Below, piece by piece: positions 47,216 through 58,620 of a DNA stretch of 64,000 bases. The notes beneath the pieces were generated by a model, which worked only from the letters and a program-made list of their open reading frames with translations, made no database searches and was not told the DNA's origin. The DNA lies in NCBI GenBank assembly GCA_027924585.1, contig BSBM01000047.1, positions 25,302,501 to 25,366,500 of the forward strand, in the 5' to 3' direction. Made by a program: the position numbers and the translations under genes. Position 1 is the stretch's first letter. The number at the start of each line of letters is the position of its first letter. The stretch is from Larix kaempferi (lineage: Eukaryota > Streptophyta > Pinopsida > Pinales > Pinaceae).

Positions 47216-49000
47216 CCATCCATTAAACAACAAGAGCCACGTGGTGGCAATGTCCCCGACATTGCCATTGCCACGTGTTGTAGTGTTTTAGATTAAATTA
47301 AAAAGCATAATAACTTATACATTATTTCAATATTATTGAATTTATCTTATCTTAGGGTGTTTTAAACCTTAGTAGACATACACATGATTGGGTTACTTGT
47401 TAAAACTTTTAACATTTAATATGTAACTTATAATGGGTTAGTTAATGGTAAAAAGGACTCTAGAAAAGTAAATTAAACAAATGAGATGTGTATTACTAAT
47501 AAAATTCTAAAGACAATTTATATACATTAATTTATTCAGAAGAATAAATAGATACAAGTTTAATAGGTAGGAATGGAATGTGTACACCATGTAGAAAACA
47601 TGTATATGAGTAATGACATAATGGATTAGTATTAAGTGAATCATATACATGCTATATTAAAATGATGAGAAACATGAAGAATTGTATTGTTTAATACAAG
47701 TAGAAATACAACGTTTACGTTCACACTATTTATATAAATATAGTTATCATTTTTATAAATAGTGTGAACATAATAGAAATATAAGTAGAAATACAACGTT
47801 TATGTTCACAATATTTTCATAAATTTAGTTATCATTGTTTTCATAAATATAATTATCATTTTTATGCAATAAGCTTGAAATATATTAATTAAATATCCTG
47901 TAGTATATAACTTTAAGAATCGAGAGAAGAATATATATATTATTTTATACACTAAAATTAAACTAATTCGAATATATAATTCATAAAAAATATTGCTAGG
48001 TTGATTTTGTTGTTAAATATGATTTGAAAATAAAATGTCAAATTTATAATTGGTTATATACTTATTCTAAATTTTTATTTTGTTAATAATATTAAATTTC
48101 TTATTATTCAATAGGTTTTTAGTAGCTTATATTACTTTTGACTAGGAATAAATTATATTAAAGAGAACTAATCTACAAACATGAAAAGAACCTTACAAGA
48201 GATTAGACTCAATCCTTATTTTATGAAAGTATATAGAAATTCCCTATAAAAGAATTAAAAATATTTTAAAAGTGAAATTTTTGCAAAAAGAGAATATTTA
48301 ACAATAATCATATATATCAAAAGGGTGTATTTAAGAATGGAAATTAAAGACCTATCGAAATATTTAAATATTTAGTGTGGCTTGCATAGATTTTGAGACA
48401 TTCATTCTTATGCAAAAATGAAAATGTTATATACATTTCTCATAAAAATTAGTCACGATAGGGTGTGAGAAAGTTCAAAGTTTAGTGGGTGTAGATATTA
48501 CTTTTAAGTTTTTAAAAAGTAATTATTATACCTATGTGAAGATATATAATGATGGTTTGGGTTTTTTAATATGATCTTACATTAATTTAATTTTTTGTCA
48601 ATCTACATTTTAATATAAAAGTAAATTTATTTTAGTTTTCATTAAATTATAAAAGTAAATTTATTTTAGCTTTTATTAAATTATTGATTAATGTGTAGTG
48701 ATGATGTTTTATGCATAAAATTTTGGAGTAGAATAGAGGAGTCAACCAATGTTACTTCTAATTGCAACCTTCTATCAAATGAAATCAATTTTTATTGAAT
48801 TTTTCTATTTCATTTTTTTCAACAAATGATCTCGCACAATGATCTTTTCAATATCTTACAATGCCTTGGTTTTCCATGTATTTATATGAGTTATACAAGT
48901 AGGTTAGAGTAAATGAAGTCATTTTTGAAGAATAGAAAAGGGTGCATGATGATCTTTTCAATATCTTACAATGTTTTGGTTTCTCATGCCCTTATCTGAG
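47216..49000. other. AT-rich spacer with hairpins
   Basis: No gene seen. It contains an imperfect inverted repeat with a CACGTG in each arm (47238-47254 and 47258-47277). A perfect hairpin GTTCACACTATTTATA...TATAAATAGTGTGAAC occupies 47719-47734 and 47754-47769, and part of it is repeated just after (about 47790-47840). Confidence 0.5.
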
Positions 49001-49060
49001 TTATACAAGTAGGGAATAGAGTACATGAGCTCATTTTGAAGAATATAAAAGGGAGGAGGA
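48841..49060 (+). repeat. Tandem duplication, 110-bp unit
   Basis: The two units at 48841 and 48951 both begin 'gatcttttcaatatcttaca' and contain 'gagttatacaagtagg' and 'gaagaata'. They differ at a moderate number of sites. Confidence 0.75.
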
Positions 49061-49724
49061 TTAGGCAAGACAAAACAAAGTATAACCTGATCCCTTTCCT
49101 ACGCAATTTTTTCTTATATTGGTCATTCTACAGGGTTATTGTCACCAAGTTCATAGTCATATTTTTGTTTGTGTATATAACATTCAACATAATCATCAAG
49201 CAAAACAATGAAAAAAATATGTTTCACTTAATGCATCTCATAACTTCATCCATTAAGTTGATTATGCCATTTCATTAATGTACTAAACTGTACATTCTCT
49301 ATGTATTGTTCCTATTACAACACTTTGAGGGAAGCCAATGAGACATATATAATGGTTGAAATTAAAATGTTGTGTCTACTGCTCAAGCACAATGTAACCA
49401 TGCGAAAGTTTCGATGTTGTAGGGACAAGTTGGGTTGTTTGCATGGATCAGTTGGAAAACTAGGGGGTTCACATGGGTCAATGGTAAAGACTCGGGATTT
49501 TCATGGATCGAGAAGGAAATATAGGGGTTTGTGGAAGTTCACTCGGAACCATGTAGGATAAGCTGGGGGATAGGAAGGGGAGTTCTCACCAAAATATTTT
49601 GGGGAAGTTGGGGAGTGAGATTTTGACTAGTTTGCAAGAGCACATGGTTGTGTCGATAGGCAGTTTCTATAGCTCAATTGGGTGAGATGTGTTACCTCTG
49701 TAACGATGGTTTGGCATATGTAGG

Positions 49725-49767
<43 letters not shown>

Positions 49768-50160
49768 AAGCACATGTGAATTCCAAGCTTAAATTGGGTA
49801 CATCAAGTGTTAGTTAGCCTTGCCTTGATTTGATCTATACAAAAGAGACATATATTCGGAATAGAATCACTACATATAGATTAAGGCACTATGTATGTGT
49901 GTATGTGTATCCTACAAATAGATAAAAGTTGGCTTCGTTAATTAAATATGAATTTAAATAGTTATTATTCCATTTAACTCTATAAATTTTTACTCTCATA
50001 TATATAGATGTGTCGAATTTTTATCTGCTCTTATTTCATGGCATAGGATCATTGGTCATTCATACCATCATTACAAACGTATTTGTCCTAGAAGTAGAAA
50101 AAATTGTTGGCCAATTTGCATACTTGGAAGTGTTGTCTATGGCCTATCTCTCAAGCTCGT
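49061..50160. other. Spacer with AT microsatellite
   Basis: About 1.1 kb with short frames only. An (AT)n tract of about 17 units lies at 49727-49762. Slightly G-rich at 49390-49620, where 'gggt' and 'gggg' motifs recur. No gene is recognised. Confidence 0.4.
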
Positions 50161-50365
50161 TATGTTCTCCACCACTGAAACTAGGGATGTGAATATATGA
50201 AGGTAAGTTCTTTATGTGGGATTTGATACTTAGGGATGTGAATATATCAATCGTTATGTTCTCCACTAGTAGAATTAGGGATGCGAATATATGAAGGTAA
50301 GTTCTTTATGTGGGCTTTGATACTTAGGGATGCAACTATATGAAGGTGAGTACTTTATGTGAGCT
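50161..50365 (+). repeat. Degenerate tandem repeat carrying donor-like GAAGGTAAGT
   Basis: Units share 'agggatgtgaatatatgaag' then 'gtaagttctttatgtggg'. Two full and one partial copy are present (about 50185, 50278 and 50326). GTAAGT is a strong plant splice-donor consensus, so the repeat may derive from an exon-intron border. The upstream frame (50010-50192) is not recognisable. Confidence 0.5.
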
Positions 50366-51760
50366 TTGTATTATAGTAATATTTTTGTCTTAGTCATGGA
50401 GAAAGATGGTTGCATTGAAGACATGTGAATATCCTTTTGCATAAAAACATGTGAATATTCTTCAACTCCAGTTGGAGTGGAAGACATGTGAATATCCTTC
50501 AACTCCGGTTGGAGTGGAGTGGTGTAAGGAATTTCAACCATTAGAATATAATATATAGATAGAGTTCGCTTAGTGGCTGTAACATACCATCATTGTCCAA
50601 TAGAGTATTCAGGCTATAATATAGCTGACCCATCTATGTAACAAATTCTAAATTAAAACCCCAGTATTTTTCAAAAAGCCCTTTCCTTTATCTTGTTCTC
50701 TAAATTTTATGAATTACCATCTTAGCTTTATGAAAGGAAGGCCTAAACTACTCTCACTTTTTTTTAGATACCATGATAATGATAAGCATGTGACCTTCAT
50801 GGCCTACTTGATGAAGGAACTCAACAAATTTAAATTTTACTGTGCTTTCAACAACTCTCTGTGCATATGAGTAGGATTTTTCAACAAAAATATTCCCCTA
50901 TAAAATCCGAAATCATGAAAGGAATGAACAAATGCCAAAAACATAATAAGATATAGTGTTAACCATGTCATCCTTTTAAGTGGATTTGACAAGATCTTAC
51001 CGTGCAAATCTCACAGATAGCTTGTCAAGCAGGTATCATCTTTATAGGGCCAAAAATAGATTTCAAGATCTAGTAATCGGGTTTGATTGAAAAACGAAGA
51101 CCCTCCATTAACAATCCAACATATTTCCAAATAGATTTGCGACTATTAGATTTTATTGCTTCTATACAATTTGGTGCCAAAAACAATCCAACATATTTCC
51201 AAATATATTTGCGACTATCAGATTTTATTGCCTCTATACAATTTGGTGCCAAATTCTGATGGAATAGAGTTACACTGGAACACTATCCATAGAAGAAGAC
51301 ATACAAGTGTTTTCAGATTCTTATAATACATTCTTATAATACAATGATACATAAGCACAAGGAAGGAGAAATAATAAGATTGATAGTCGACATTGTACAC
51401 TGTATGATAGATTTAAAAGTGCATTTTTTAACAGCAACAATATTCTCATGTTGGTTTTCATCATCTAACTGAACAACTCCATTAATGATCCATAATACAT
51501 TCTAGGAATCTTGATCATATTATGTTTAACATTAAAGCAAAAGTTGTATATAATGGAATCACTCCACAACTAATTTGTCTTCATATCAATAATCAATATC
51601 TTGCAGGACTACTTCACATCTTGCAAAGCAGCAGACTGTACCACTTAGCTAATCAATCATGTACAGCGAATGTATAAACAAGCATAATGAATCCCTGAAC
51701 TCTGTACAATCTCCATATTTATTGGCTCATGGGATTTTTTCATACAAATAACGATCAGGT
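50366..51760. other. Spacer downstream of the CIPK gene
   Basis: AT-rich, no gene recognised. A tandem duplication with a 72-bp unit lies at 51111-51182 and 51183-51254, both containing 'acaatccaacatatttccaa'. Part of this region will include the 3' untranslated sequence and terminator of the CIPK gene. No clear polyadenylation signal was assigned. Confidence 0.45.
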
Positions 51761-52587
51761 TTATTTGTTCTCCTCCATGACAGCTTTAGACTTCCAGACA
51801 ATGTCCTTTAGCCCAGATGGAAGATTTTTGTAAAACTGCAGTAGAAAAAAAATATGCATCCACCATGAGTAAAAAATCAAAGCAATATAAAATAGATTAT
51901 ACTCGAGGATCAAGCAACCCAAGGAAATGAATTTAAATATCAGTGAAGTTTACTATGAACACTCAAATACTTATTCAGTAGGGGCATATATGAAAGAAAT
52001 GTGTCGCAACCTTGTGAAATTCCAATGTGTCACCTCCGGATTTACAAACCTCGACCATGAAAAGAGAAGGAGCTACTTCAAATACCTGAAAAAAGACCAG
52101 CTCATACTCAAAGGGCCAAGACAGGGATTTTTGAAGTTATAGGATTTGTATATGATGTGTAGTAGTGTCCTTGAATGCAGTGAGCATAAATTTATCAAAC
52201 ATATTACTACCTCTGTAGCTACTGATAAATGCCCCTTCCTTCCAGTCTCGGCACCTTGCAGCTTCATCTGAAAGCAGGCGAAATAATAGGTATTAGAACT
52301 TAAATGAAAATACATTCAATTTAAATGTAGCCAGACCTAAAAGAAAATCTAAAGAAACCGAGAAACAAGTTCTAGATAGATAGGTACGTCTAAAACTGAC
52401 ATAAATGAGAATGGAGTTAAGAGTTCCATATTCCAATCAGGCAACTTGATGTCTATGAGATTATTATCACCTTATAATTCTGCCTTTTCACAGTAAATCC
52501 AAGATGTCCGGCAGCAGCTTCAATTTTTGATATTATTTCTTTGGCAGGGCGTTTGGATGTGAACCTTGTCTCTCGCTTAACAAGGCC
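51761..52587 (-). pseudogene. CIPK C-terminal regulatory exons
   Basis: Four exons with GT-AG borders. 52587-52471 gives GLVKRETRFTSKRPAKEIIS and KIEAAAGHLGFTVKRQNYK (the phosphatase-interaction region), 52267-52211 gives MKLQGAETGRKGHLSVATE, 52085-52011 gives VFEVAPSLFMVEVCKSGGDT and LEFHK, and 51835-51761 gives FYKNLPSGLKDIVWKSKAVM, ending EENK and TAA. Lengths are 117, 57, 75 and 75 bp, all phase 0. The set matches the end of SnRK3/CIPK kinases closest to the intron-rich CIPK3/9/23 group. The NAF/FISL exon that should precede GLVKRETRF, and which binds CBL calcium sensors, is not found between 52588 and 53883. Confidence 0.8.
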
Positions 52588-53021
52588 CTAATAGCAAGAC
52601 AACATTTCCACCAACCACATCAGTGAATTCCCCAAGTATTAATGAAAGAGAAGTGGATAAAACCATAGAAGCACGCACAACTTGAAGTTCTAAACATTTA
52701 TCAACATCGGCCACACATTTCTTTTGCAAATATCTCAAACATGCTATACCTATATACAGTATCAAAGAATAAGCTACTTGACTTTTGTGGTTAGCAGGTC
52801 ATTCCTATTGCCTAACAACGATTGAATCAATCACAAGGAGTCAAGCATGGGACAGACAGAATGGTGTGACAGATGGAAAAGAATATAATTACTGTTCTAT
52901 ACAACGCATGCATTCACAAAAAATGCTTTCAAAGAATAGTTCTTCAGAAGCTAATATTTCGAATATGAGGTTTCAGTTGCAAAATCAGATGTGGATTTGC
53001 ATTTCAAGGAAAAGCAAGTTT

Positions 53022-53884
53022 TCTAAAACCTCATTATAATCTACGATTTTCTATAACATACCATATGCTTTTAAGAAAGATTTTTGTGTAGAGCACGAGG
53101 ACTCCTGATACTTATCTATGGATCTTATCCACAATTCTTGTATGATCCAGTTGGGGTTTCAACTGTAGAGGGTTCTTCACCAATATCTGTGGTTTGGTTT
53201 AGTCCTTGAGCAAGCAACTATACTGCTCTTCATCTTGGTTCCAGGTATCCATGATACCATCTCTTGGTTACACAGATCTAGAGTATATTCTTTTTGTTTG
53301 AAACTAACATTTGGTTGTTTTGGTATGTCAAACCTCCATATCGATCTCTTGTATTATCTTCACAGTAATTCATACAAAAGGTGTACAGAGTCGTTGCAGA
53401 AAAATTATATAATTCCCACACCTTTGTATTGGAACCAAGACTCGTGTACTCCCAGGGTTTTGTCTGTTTTATTGGAGAAATTTTTTAATTAAGGACAACT
53501 GGGTAATCACTTCCAGCCATTTAGTCATCCCCGTATGCACATTTTATTAATATCTGTCATTAAATAGCCGCTCAGGAGGATGCATAGTCAATAATGTTTT
53601 GTATGTTTACTGTTTATCATTAAATGTATTTTCTAGAATGCGCATTGTCTTGCAAGAGAAGAATGCAGAGTCAATATTGAGTATGAAAAATATAGATAGA
53701 GTCTCCAGCACAAGTATGGTGCGTTTATGAAGGAGGCAGAGCATTTTTCTGAAACAGGGAATGTAATTTTGTATGCAGCTGTAGCTGTTATTCTGTCTGA
53801 TGAATATGTGTGTGTGTCTTCTTAATTTTACAATGAGGTCTCTAAAACCTCATTGTAATCTATGATTTTCTATGGATTTGCATT
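53022..53884. other. Sequence replacing the NAF exon region, flanked by a short repeat
   Basis: The phrase 'aaaacctcattataatctac' (with gattttctat) near 53025 recurs as 'aaaacctcattgtaatctat' near 53845. A hairpin TACAATGAGGT...ACCTCATTGTA lies at about 53829-53856. The last kinase exon loses similarity exactly next to the second copy. So 53.0-53.88 kb may be an inserted element or a rearranged block. No transposase or LTR was recognised. Confidence 0.4.
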
Positions 53885-56558
53885 GGAACTTGGGCAGCTT
53901 GTAACCTTTCTTAAACCAATCATTCTCTAAAATCTCAGGTACTGTAATACGCTGCCAACGGAGGATATTAATGTGCATGTCAGTTTATTCCAAAGCTCAT
54001 TTCAAAAATAAGTGCAATCTCATCGCTCACTCAAAAATTCATGATTTTTTAATCTTTTCAAATTCTTCTGCTAGCAAGTATGAGATGGATATAAAAACAT
54101 TGAAGGTAATCCAGTGGACAAGCTGAACATATCTGCAACATTACGGAATACAACTCAATACCAGTTCACTTACCGTCTTTGGCTTTGGATCCAAAATCCT
54201 CGAAATCAGTTTTTTTGCACTAGAAGAAAACCATGAAGGACAGGTGAAATCGGCTTTATGAATCTACAGTTCAGTACTATCATGTCGGTCATTGAGGTTT
54301 TTTTTCATAAATGCTAAAAAGAGAAGTAAATACAGCAAAAGGATGCATGTTTGCATTGATCTGGCCTTCTTCCTTTTTTATATAGTGTCAGAAGATTTGT
54401 CTCATCAAAAGGTGAGTAACCTGCCATCAAAACAAACAGAATAACCCCACATGACCACAAGTCTGCAGTTGCACCATCATAACCTTTATCATTGATGACC
54501 TGCATAAAACAAGGCGACAGATCTCAATTTATAGTCTGATGCTAACAAAACTGCCATGCAGTCAAACAGGGTAACCTGAATGCCCTATTTTATTTGGCAA
54601 TTAATGTGAAAAAAAATTGAAGATACCTCATGAGCAACATAATTTGGTGTTCCACAAGTAGTATGAAGTAACCCATCCTCCTGCAATTAAACACATTAAG
54701 AAGATCAGCTATTTACATTTACTCTTCAGAATGCAGCAAAATCCATCCATAACCTTTATCAATCATAATATACTACAAAGAAAAATCTATACTTTTAAAT
54801 AGGTTTTGATAATGTAATTTCTGAAGTTACAAGCCACTCAGAAGAACAATAACTGAACAATGGATGACCGAATATTCTTGTCAACAAATAATGGGAGAGC
54901 TGCAATAAATACAAAGTGCATTTTTCATTTGCTGCATATAATGGATCTGAAAGCCAAAAATTTAAAATTAAAGATAGCTATCGGTATGCACTAAGAAAGC
55001 ATCATATGATATGGACTGAAAGCCAATTCTTCAGTTTTCACATGATAATAAATTTTATCTTTGGAAACACTGCACCTTCAACAATTGCCAATTTTATGAA
55101 ATACATGCAATTTACTTTGCAGTCATGTTCTAAACATCACAACAAGTAAAAATTCATATTTCACTTTTTTGTAAAGCTTGAAAGTACAGATCAATAATGT
55201 CAAATAAAAAGCCACAGTACACCTAATGGTCGAATTTGAGTGTTTACTAACCACATGCTTACCCTAATTTGCTGAGGCAGGGCACTCAAACCAAAATCAG
55301 AAACTTTGAGATTTCCATAGGCATCTAGAAGCAGATTTTCTGGCTGCAAAACCCATAAGTAGTACAAACCAGTTAAAGTAGATGATATTGTCTATTGAGA
55401 GATCTTACAAAGGAAGTCGAGGTTTTGGAGTTGGCTTCAATGGATAAAGATGAATTGAGAATCAAGAGGATATTAATTCATTCCCAGGTCACATGTTACC
55501 TTCAAGTCTCTATGGGACACACGCCTACTATGACAGTAGTCTACAGCATTGATGAGTTGCTGGAAGTATTTTCTTGCTTCATCTTCTCTTAATCTTCCAT
55601 GGTTAACCTGCCATTTCAAAAGAAATGAGCTTTTAACAGCAGGAACACAAAACAGTGGATATCCTAGTCATTTAAATGACATCCAAACAACAAATCCAAA
55701 ACATATTTGTCAAAAGACAGATGGCTACCAAGTGCTTAAAGAGCTGCATAGCTCTTGATGGTTGATAATCTAAGCAAGAAACTATAACTGAACCAACATA
55801 TAAGGCAATTTGCAGCTGTCGATGGTTGAAAATTGAATTAAGCAATTATGATTGAAATTCGAAAGTGATCTCTGATGCTTCTTACAATTTTATCAAAAAG
55901 CTCACCTCCAGTTACAAAATCAAGTACAATATAGATCTTTGTTTTACTAGCCATAACCTGAAAATACCAGATAACGACAACACAGGTCAGTTTTAATTCT
56001 TTAGTGTAATGGGTAACCCATTACAAACTGTATTATTGCATGAACAGACTAATTCTCACGTCTGCCCTAAAACAAAAGATTCTATGCATGCAATAATAAC
56101 ATGAAATCCCCATTTGATAGTCTAAGGGGTCCATTTCCAACAACACCAAACCTTTGCTTAGAAGACTTTTAACATCCAGTGATCTATGGCTAAGAAAAAT
56201 AGAAAACTTGTCACTATAATGTCTAAGGGACATGGGGAATAAAGATGCAATGTTAACTGATCATTTTCCAATCAAAGAAAGTGGGATTGTGGATATTGCC
56301 ACCAAGAAAAATAGAAAACTTGTCACTATAATGTCTAAGGGACATGCGGAATAAAGATGCAATGTTAACTGATCATTTTCCAATCAAAGAAAGTGGGATT
56401 GTGGATATTGCCACCACGAAGCATGTAATTATTTGCCAATGTCAAGTTTGTCATTCCTTACTAAGAGAAGCCACAAATTCATAATCAAATTTTACCTCAT
56501 ATAACCGTATGACATTTGGATGCTTGATCAATTTCATGGTAGAAATTTTCCGCTTGAT
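53884..56558 (-). pseudogene. CIPK/SnRK3 kinase-domain exons
   Basis: Ser/Thr kinase of the calcium-sensor-regulated CIPK group. Exons in order: 56558-56496 (IKRKISTMKLIKHPNVIRLY E), 55957-55886 (VMASKTKIYIVLDFVTGGEL FDKI), 55607-55500 (ending [12 protein letters not shown]), 55343-55263 ([20 protein letters not shown]), 54680-54627 (TTCGTPNYVAHE), 54499-54374 ([20 protein letters not shown]), 54263-54174 ([20 protein letters not shown]) and from 53951 (RITVPEILENDWFKKGYKLP KF). HRDLK and DFG are intact. Defects are: no exon 1 (ATP loop and catalytic Lys) between 56.56 and 58.15 kb, APE reads AHE, the donor after 54374 is GG in place of GT, and coding is lost after KLPKF. Family kinases act at membranes on transporters. 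This locus is most likely a pseudogene. Confidence 0.8.
56192..56415. repeat. Recent tandem duplication in a CIPK intron
   Basis: Two units of 112 bp, starting 'aagaaaaatagaaaacttgt' at 56192 and 56304. I see one internal difference (ggggaa against gcggaa). The near identity means the duplication is young compared with the surrounding retroelements. Confidence 0.9.
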
Positions 56559-57786
56559 CTGCACAAATGAAAGATTTATTTCAACACAGATTGGAGAAAA
56601 AATAACATAGCCTTTCCTGACAAATAACATCCTTTTAGTGTCAAAAATGCTTAAACCTATGTGATAACATTATTTGAAACCAGCAGACTAAAACCCTACC
56701 AAATAGCAAGGAATTATTCATAGTAAGTGGTGATTAGTAAGGAACGTGTAGTACTATTGATAGCAAAGGCAGATATGTTTATAAGAAGTTGCCATAACCA
56801 AACATGTAGGTATCTTAAATGTGAAGTCCATTCATGTAAGCAGGAAAATAATCATCATAAAAAAAAATGAGAAAGCCCTATAATGGAGATCAAACCACTG
56901 TTTGAAAACTATGACCCTTTGTTATTTGGAATCCATTATAGCCCTTCTATGAAGAATCTTCAAAAAGCATCTATAAACCCATATGTCAATTTCACTGTCT
57001 TACTTATGATGTCTTTTAATGCTATGAGATTTGAACTTTAGAGCCCAGTGATCATTCAATCAGCAAACCATTTCCCACTTAACCAAGTAGCATTCAGTAC
57101 AATAGCCTATATACAGTTCTCTGCTTGGATGAGAGTCGAGACAATGCTGCAGGTTGTAAGGGGAAAATTTTGTGCAATAACAAAGGACTGAAGATATTAT
57201 CCCACCAAACTCATGTATCGCCACAGTGACGGCTTTTTGTTTGACATTGTGGATTTATGCATCAACGGTTAGCGATCTAAATTTGCAATTTCATTTGGCT
57301 TCAGAAACAGAAGTCCTGAAAGTAAAGCATAGACATGGCAAGAAAAAGGTTAAGTTCTCTATTAATAAAGTTTCACCTTGCATTAATTTAGACCCTATAT
57401 ATAACTGCAACAAGTCACAGAAGCTTTGGGCCTTGAAATGGATGCTCTGTGTGCCGGTTGCGCATTTTCAATCCGGGAGGAAAATTCAAAATTGATGCCG
57501 CTAAACAGAAAATGTCCAAGATTCCAACATATCTTATAAATTGCTGACAACAGGTCTAAGATCTCCAAATTTGTGTAGTGCAGTCAAAAATTGGGCATTC
57601 TGTTGGCTTTGGCTGCAACCAAACCCCGAGATACCAAAGACTCTAAGAACAATCCCTATACAGATTTTATTTTGACTAGTTGCTTTGATCTTGGCTCTGC
57701 ACTATCTAAATAGGACACGTTTCCCCTTTCAGAGGCCCCCGCTTCCACTTCCGGCTTCGATTTCTTCCTCAAGCCATCGCTATCAG
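56559..57786. other. Interval where CIPK exon 1 is expected
   Basis: About 1.2 kb read on the minus strand shows no GEGTFAKV-type glycine loop and no VAIK-type Lys motif. No other gene is recognised. The sequence is ordinary AT-rich noncoding DNA. Confidence 0.5.
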
Positions 57787-58149
57787 CTAACGTCTCCCTT
57801 CTGCATCCCTTGTCAAATTAATGCTGCTTCCCTTGTCAAAGAGCTCCGCTTCTGTCTCCGACCTTAATTTCTTTGGACCATCAGAGTTTTTCTTCAAATG
57901 AGAGTGCTTCCCCTTTATTTCCGTCTCTTCGCCCCTTAATTTCTTCTCAACCTTGCGGCCATTGTGGATAACTGCCTTAGGGCTAGGATTGCTAGGGTTC
58001 TTGACAGCAGAAGCCAGAGCAAGCCTTTTCTTGGCCTGTAGAATATGTTTTTCGCAGAGAATCTTGCCCTCCATGGCCTGGCCGGAACACCTCCACTGCT
58101 TTCCATCCGACCTCTTGCATCGCAATTCGTCTGGCACAGGCTCCATCAT
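57787..58149 (-). CDS. WRC-domain protein, probably first exon of a JMJ25-like gene
   Basis: An open frame of 120 codons from ATG 58149 (a second ATG follows at once). Near the N-terminus is PDELRCKRSDGKQWRC, then QAMEGKILCEKH. The spacing CX9CX10CX2H is exactly that of the WRC zinc-binding, DNA-targeting domain found in growth-regulating factors and at the start of JMJ25-type histone H3K9 demethylases. The PDELRCKR context favours the demethylase type. The rest is Lys-rich (KKRLALASAVKN, RKVEKKLRGEE, KNSDGPKKLR), likely nuclear. No JmjC domain is in the window, so this is either a first exon whose gene is truncated here, or a short WRC-only protein. Base composition rises in GC around it, as at a real gene start. 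Confidence 0.6.
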   Translation of the reverse strand: MMEPVPDELRCKRSDGKQWRCSGQAMEGKILCEKHILQAKKRLALASAVKNPSNPSPKAVIHNGRKVEKKLRGEETEIKGKHSHLKKNSDGPKKLRSETEAELFDKGSSINLTRDAEGRR

Positions 58150-58620
58150 TAAACCCTACAAACCCCCAACTGATGCCAAAAAAACACAATTATCCCCCGA
58201 AAATCCCCTTGCAGAGCTCTGATCACCACAATTAACGACCAATGCAAAAAACAGTCACCGCATGCCATACAGAACGCGTCCTCCATCTCGTATTTCTCTG
58301 CCGTGCGACCCGTGTAACACAACCGGAGAAACTAACAGCGAAAGAAATAATTATACGCTGCACAAATAGAATGCAAGATTGAGGCCAGAATTTACCACAG
58401 ATCAAACTTGAAAACCTGAACAACGTGCAATGTACTCACCTGCAAAACCTCAGAATAGCAATAAACGCGAAGACACAGACGCCCATAACCACGCCCATAA
58501 CCATTTAAAACCCCATGACGCCAGCACGCCGCCACCCCGTGGGGCACATGAAGCGAGGCAGGCGTCATGGTGTACGGGGCCAATCACAACACGCCAAAAA
58601 ACATTTTCAAATAATTTCAT
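58150..58620 (-). promoter_or_regulatory. Presumed promoter side of the WRC gene
   Basis: The 470 bp upstream of the ATG are richer in G, C and CpG than the surroundings (for example 'acgcgaagacacagacgccc' near 58467 and 'ccagcacgccgccaccccgt' near 58521). No certain TATA box is seen. Promoter function is inferred from position and composition. Confidence 0.35.

Noticed and set aside
56496-57787. A direct in-frame splice of the WRC exon to the first surviving kinase exon
   Set aside because: The only donor-like site noticed in the WRC frame (AAG|GTCGGAG, near 57862) leaves phase 2, while the kinase exon starts in phase 0.
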